From the NCBI RefSeq assembly GCF_030020805.1, contig NZ_CP125098.1, positions 5,417,501-5,481,500 of the forward strand: 64,000 bases of DNA. Reading direction: 5' to 3'. Position numbers and translations under genes: made by a program. Each line of letters starts with the position of its first letter. The first letter of the stretch is position 1. The notes below the pieces were generated by a model. It was not told the DNA's origin and did not search any database. It worked only from the letters and a program-made list of their open reading frames with translations. Shown here piece by piece: positions 60,566 through 64,000 of this stretch. Source of the DNA: Paenibacillus sp. RC67 (GTDB lineage: Bacteria > Bacillota > Bacilli > Paenibacillales > NBRC-103111).

Positions 60566-60985
60566 TCACCTCTTCGAATTGGAATCCATATATCCTTGCA
60601 AAATAAGCGCAGCTGCCATTTTATCAATGACCTGTTTCCGTTTCTTGCGACTTACATCGGCTTCTAGCAGCGTTCGCTGTGCGGACGCAGTAGTCAGCCG
60701 CTCATCCCATAGATGAACGGGCATTTGCAAAGTTTCATGCAAAGACTGGGCGAATGCGATACAAATTTCTCCCCGCGGCCCAATCGTATTGTTCATGTTC
60801 TTCGGCAATCCGACAACCAGCTCACGGACACCGTATTGCTCAATAATTTCACGGATTCTGGCATAATCCTTCTCCACGGTAGTGCGACGTATGACTTCTA
60901 ATCCTTGAGCAGTCCAGCCCAATTCGTCGCTTAGAGCAATACCAATGGTCTTATCACCATAATCCAACCCCATTAAACGTTCCAT
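60566..60985 (-). CDS. ruvX: Holliday junction resolvase-like RNase, RuvX/YqgF
   Basis: A 139-residue RNase H-fold nuclease. MGLDYGDKTIGIALSDELGW holds the first catalytic Asp, VVGLPKNMNNTIGPRGE the second strand and LWDERLTTASAQRTL the DERLT motif typical of YqgF, implicated in rRNA processing. GGGAG lies 9 bases before the ATG. Position between ireB and DUF1292 matches yrrK. Confidence 0.95.
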   Translation of the reverse strand: MERLMGLDYGDKTIGIALSDELGWTAQGLEVIRRTTVEKDYARIREIIEQYGVRELVVGLPKNMNNTIGPRGEICIAFAQSLHETLQMPVHLWDERLTTASAQRTLLEADVSRKKRKQVIDKMAAALILQGYMDSNSKR

Positions 60986-61044
60986 TTGTTATACTCCCAA
61001 AAGCAGATTCGGACATTACTAGAATGCCCGACTCCGACATCCTG

Positions 61045-61308
61045 TTACGATTTATGCTGCTGCAAATAGGAACGAACCAACTCTTCGATCAGTTCATCGC
61101 GCTCCCTTTTGCGAATTATGCTCCTTGCATTGTTATGACGGGGAATATAAGCCGGGTCGCCGGATAAAAGGTACCCCACAATTTGATTGATCGGATTATA
61201 GCCCTTTTCCTGTAACGCGTCATATACCGCCAACATGACTTCCTTGGGCGATGTTTCGATTTCCTCTGCTTTTACGTTAAACTTCATCGTTTTATCCATC
61301 GAACTCAT
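61045..61308 (-). CDS. ireB: IreB-family (DUF965) regulatory protein
   Basis: A small 87-residue protein matching the DUF965/YrzL family: KFNVKAEEIETSPKEVMLAV, YNPINQIVGYLLSGDPAYIP and NARSIIRKRERDELIEELVR. In enterococci IreB is a substrate of the PASTA kinase IreK and affects cell-wall antibiotic tolerance; in Bacillus the role is less defined. GGGGGTG lies before the ATG. Located between alaS and ruvX as in B. subtilis. Confidence 0.93.
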   Translation of the reverse strand: MSSMDKTMKFNVKAEEIETSPKEVMLAVYDALQEKGYNPINQIVGYLLSGDPAYIPRHNNARSIIRKRERDELIEELVRSYLQQHKS

Positions 61309-61445
61309 CCCAACACCCCCTTAGAAACATAAATGTAAAGCATAGCTGACAACAGCTGATATCTTCTTATATTCGCTGCGTGTCGAATAATTCCTGTTGA
61401 CAGAGCAAATTTATTTTACCATATAGGAAAGTTTAGCTCCAATTG

Positions 61446-64000
61446 TTAAGCAGTCACTTGTGCTACAAGCTGTTCTACTTGCTGCAGCGCTTCTTGAAGC
61501 TTGGAAGCATCTTTGCCGCCTGCTTGCGCCATATCTGGACGACCACCGCCGCTGCCTCCTACAATAGCAGCCGTTTCTTTGATCAGCTTACCTGCGTGGA
61601 AGCCTTTTGCGATTAAGTCAGGCGTTACAGCTGCCACAAGGTTTACTTTATCCTCGGATGCTGCTCCAAGAACGATGATAGCCGAACTTAGTTTGGCCTT
61701 CATTTGATCCACGATGCCGCGTAGTGATTCCATATCGCCGGCGCTTACTTGAGCCGCCAATACCGGAACTCCTTGTACATCCTTCACTTGATCCGTTAAG
61801 GAACCTGCTTCGATCTTACCCAGCTTCGCTTTTAGCGATTCATTCTCACGGGAGAGCTCCTTCAGTTGAACAAACAAGCCGTCGATCCGTTTAGGGACAT
61901 CTTGAATGTTTGCTTTCAGGAGCACTGCGGAGTCGTGCAGCAATTGAAGCTGTTGATCCAAATATTCGTATGCATTGCGTCCGGTTACTGCCTCAATACG
62001 GCGAACTCCGGAACCAATTCCTGATTCACTAACGATTTTGAACAAGCCGATTTGGCTTGTATTGGCTACGTGGCAGCCGCCGCACAGCTCTAAGCTGTAT
62101 CCGCCAACTTGTACGACGCGGACGACGTCGCCATATTTTTCACCAAACAGCGCCATCGCGCCCATCGCTTTTGCTTCAGCGATCGGTTTGAGCGAGATGC
62201 TAAGTGGAGTGCTTTTCCAAATTTGACGGTTGACACGCTGTTCGATATCCTGCAGTTCTTCCGCACTAATACTGCCAAAATGCGAGAAGTCAAAGCGCAG
62301 ACGCTCTGGAGCCACTAGAGAGCCCGCTTGGTTGACATGGTCACCCAATACTTCTTTCAAAGCTTTGTGCAGCAAATGGGTCGCCGTATGATTTTTAATG
62401 ATGTCGTCACGCAGCTCAACGTTGACAGCCGCCTGTACGGTATCACCTTTACGAAGGACCCCGGTTACAACAGTGACGGTATGAACATGCTGACCATGCG
62501 GAGCTTTGCCGACATCATCGACACGCAATTGAAGATCCCCTGCCGTCATTAAGCCATGGTCGCTTACTTGACCTCCGCTTTCAGCATAGAAAGGGGTCTT
62601 ATCCAAAATAACTTGGCAAGTTTCGCCTACGCCGACCAAATCGACAAATTGGTTCTCATGCACAATCGCGATAACTTTAGCAGTTGTTACCAAATCAGTA
62701 TACCCAACAAACTCGCTTTTATCCGTTAACTCAGACAGCGGTCCTCCTTGAACCTTCATGCTATCTGCATCCTTACGCGCTTCTCTTGCACGATCACGCT
62801 GCTCCTGCATAGAACGGTCAAAGCCTTCTCTATCTACAGTCATTCCTTTTTCGGCAGCAAAGTCCTCGGTCAAATCAAACGGGAATCCGTAAGTATCATA
62901 CAGTTTGAAAGCGTCAGAACCGCTAATTTGCGTACAGCCCTCTTTGAGTGCTTTTTCCGTCATCTCAGCCAAAATAATCAAGCCATCGGACAATGTTTCG
63001 TGGAAGCGCTCCTCTTCAGTACGGATAACCTTCTCGATAAACTCGCGTTTGTCCACCACTTCCGGATAGTATACGCCCATCACTTCACCTACGACTGGTG
63101 TCAAGGTGTACAGGAATGGTTTATTCATACCGATGACTTTACCGAAACGTACCGCGCGGCGCAGCAAGCGGCGGATAATGTAGCCACGGCCTTCATTGGA
63201 AGGAAGCACTCCATCTCCAACGGAGAAAACAACCGTACGAATATGGTCGGCTATAACCTTCAAAGCCACGTCAAACTCTTCATTCTCGTGATATTTCACG
63301 CCTGTGAGTTTGCAGGTTTGCTGAATAATCGGCTGGAACAAATCCGTATCGAAGTTGGAATCTACATTCTGCAGCACGCTCGCGAAACGCTCCAAGCCTG
63401 CACCCGTATCAATGTTCTTATTAGGAAGAGGCGTATAGCTGCCGTCCTTATTGTGATTGAACTGGGAGAATACAAGGTTCCACACTTCAAGGAAGCGTTC
63501 GTTCTCACCCCCAGGCCAGCATTCGGGATCATTCAGATCACCGTACGCGTCCCCACGGTCATAGAAAATTTCCGTACAAGGTCCGCAAGGGCCTTCGCCA
63601 ATATCCCAGAAGTTATCTTCCAGCTTGTAAATGCGTTCCTCAGGAAGACCGATTTTTTTATTCCAAAATTCGAACGCTTCGGTATCCTCAGGATATACCG
63701 TCACCGAAAGAAGGTTTGGATCCAGACCGAGCCACTCTTTGCCGGTCAAAAACTCCCATGCCCAAGTAATGACTTCTTCTTTGAAGTAATCGCCGATAGA
63801 GAAATTGCCGAGCATCTCAAAAAACGTTTGGTGACGGCGGGTTTTGCCTACATTTTCAATATCGTTGGTACGGATACACTTCTGAGAATTGGCAATACGC
63901 GGATTGTCGGGAACAACTCGCCCATCAAAATAAGGCTTCAACGGCGCCATCCCTGCGTTAATCCACAATAACGACGGGTCATTATGAGGAACAAGCGGAG
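61446..64000 (-). CDS. alaS: Alanyl-tRNA synthetase (N-terminus outside window)
   Basis: Charges tRNA-Ala. The minus frame is open to the window edge, reading PHNDPSLLWINAGMAPLKPY, so the true start is about 35 codons beyond 64000. Class II motifs are in LLWINAGMAPLKPYFDG and the following region, the tRNA recognition domain follows, and the editing domain shows HTATHLLHKALKEVL and SLELCGGCHVANTSQ. The C-terminal coiled coil and glycine-rich DHHA1 end VGGSGGGRPDMAQAGGKDAS are complete. Any T-box leader would be outside the window. Confidence 0.97.
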   Translation of the reverse strand, partial: PLVPHNDPSLLWINAGMAPLKPYFDGRVVPDNPRIANSQKCIRTNDIENVGKTRRHQTFFEMLGNFSIGDYFKEEVITWAWEFLTGKEWLGLDPNLLSVTVYPEDTEAFEFWNKKIGLPEERIYKLEDNFWDIGEGPCGPCTEIFYDRGDAYGDLNDPECWPGGENERFLEVWNLVFSQFNHNKDGSYTPLPNKNIDTGAGLERFASVLQNVDSNFDTDLFQPIIQQTCKLTGVKYHENEEFDVALKVIADHIRTVVFSVGDGVLPSNEGRGYIIRRLLRRAVRFGKVIGMNKPFLYTLTPVVGEVMGVYYPEVVDKREFIEKVIRTEEERFHETLSDGLIILAEMTEKALKEGCTQISGSDAFKLYDTYGFPFDLTEDFAAEKGMTVDREGFDRSMQEQRDRAREARKDADSMKVQGGPLSELTDKSEFVGYTDLVTTAKVIAIVHENQFVDLVGVGETCQVILDKTPFYAESGGQVSDHGLMTAGDLQLRVDDVGKAPHGQHVHTVTVVTGVLRKGDTVQAAVNVELRDDIIKNHTATHLLHKALKEVLGDHVNQAGSLVAPERLRFDFSHFGSISAEELQDIEQRVNRQIWKSTPLSISLKPIAEAKAMGAMALFGEKYGDVVRVVQVGGYSLELCGGCHVANTSQIGLFKIVSESGIGSGVRRIEAVTGRNAYEYLDQQLQLLHDSAVLLKANIQDVPKRIDGLFVQLKELSRENESLKAKLGKIEAGSLTDQVKDVQGVPVLAAQVSAGDMESLRGIVDQMKAKLSSAIIVLGAASEDKVNLVAAVTPDLIAKGFHAGKLIKETAAIVGGSGGGRPDMAQAGGKDASKLQEALQQVEQLVAQVTA

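Noticed and set aside
62748..63971. 407-codon plus-strand frame opposite alaS
   Set aside because: Antisense to highly conserved alanyl-tRNA synthetase; composition and lack of ribosome site mark it as a shadow.
1..64000. CRISPR arrays, tRNA/rRNA genes, transposases, riboswitches
   Set aside because: Looked for in the intergenic stretches and none recognised; the repeats found are palindromic or dispersed elements, not spaced arrays.

Overview
The window looks like chromosomal DNA from a Paenibacillus-type spore-forming Firmicute. The evidence is strong AGGAGG ribosome binding sites with many GTG/TTG starts, LplB/LplC-type sugar permeases, a pdhA-pdhB-pdhC-pdhD operon, LipL, and the order alaS - ireB - ruvX - DUF1292 - mltG - U32 - U32, which matches the Bacillus subtilis alaS-yrzL-yrrK-yrzB-yrrL-yrrN-yrrO region. 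I saw no rRNA, tRNA, CRISPR array, transposase or prophage gene. Most genes lie on the minus strand.

Positions 1-18400 are a carbohydrate-use region. It holds two ABC permeases (one cut by the window edge), a sulfatase, a very large GH106-like glycoside hydrolase, and a solute-binding lipoprotein with a LacI regulator. A GntR-controlled block follows: two more solute-binding lipoproteins, a beta-propeller enzyme, a DapA-family aldolase, the GntR repressor and a Gfo/Idh oxidoreductase. The degradative enzymes lack signal peptides, so imported oligosaccharides are probably broken down in the cytoplasm. The three binding lipoproteins are paralogues and none has an adjacent permease gene. Operator-like sequences are visible: a TTGTATACAA palindrome sits inside the spacer of a sigma-A promoter, and a repeated 23-bp inverted repeat lies around the LacI-linked lipoprotein.

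Positions 18690-27290 hold an HD phosphohydrolase, two proteins of unknown role, and a complete polyamine/iron-type ABC importer operon (binding protein, ATPase, two permeases) followed by a GC-rich M20 peptidase. A divergent IclR regulator faces this operon, with a two-site operator between them.

Positions 27370-46390 are the most unusual part. Two separate efflux cassettes, one ABC-2 type under TetR and one EmrB type under MarR, each contain HlyD-like adaptors and end in a gene for a large secreted protein. The two secreted proteins are paralogues made of beta-rich repeats and I cannot assign them to a described family. Between the cassettes lies the pyruvate dehydrogenase operon, with an esterase, LipL and a second MarR. 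The 540-bp pdhB-pdhC gap is filled by two long imperfect palindromes.

Positions 46480-64000 hold a 49-residue membrane peptide, a GDYXXLXY/DUF2157 pair, a DoxX protein, a Tat-exported phosphoesterase, a membrane histidine kinase, a class B penicillin-binding protein, a chemotaxis receptor and then the alaS-yrr housekeeping cluster. That cluster lacks yrrM and carries two DUF1292 genes. alaS runs off the right edge of the window.
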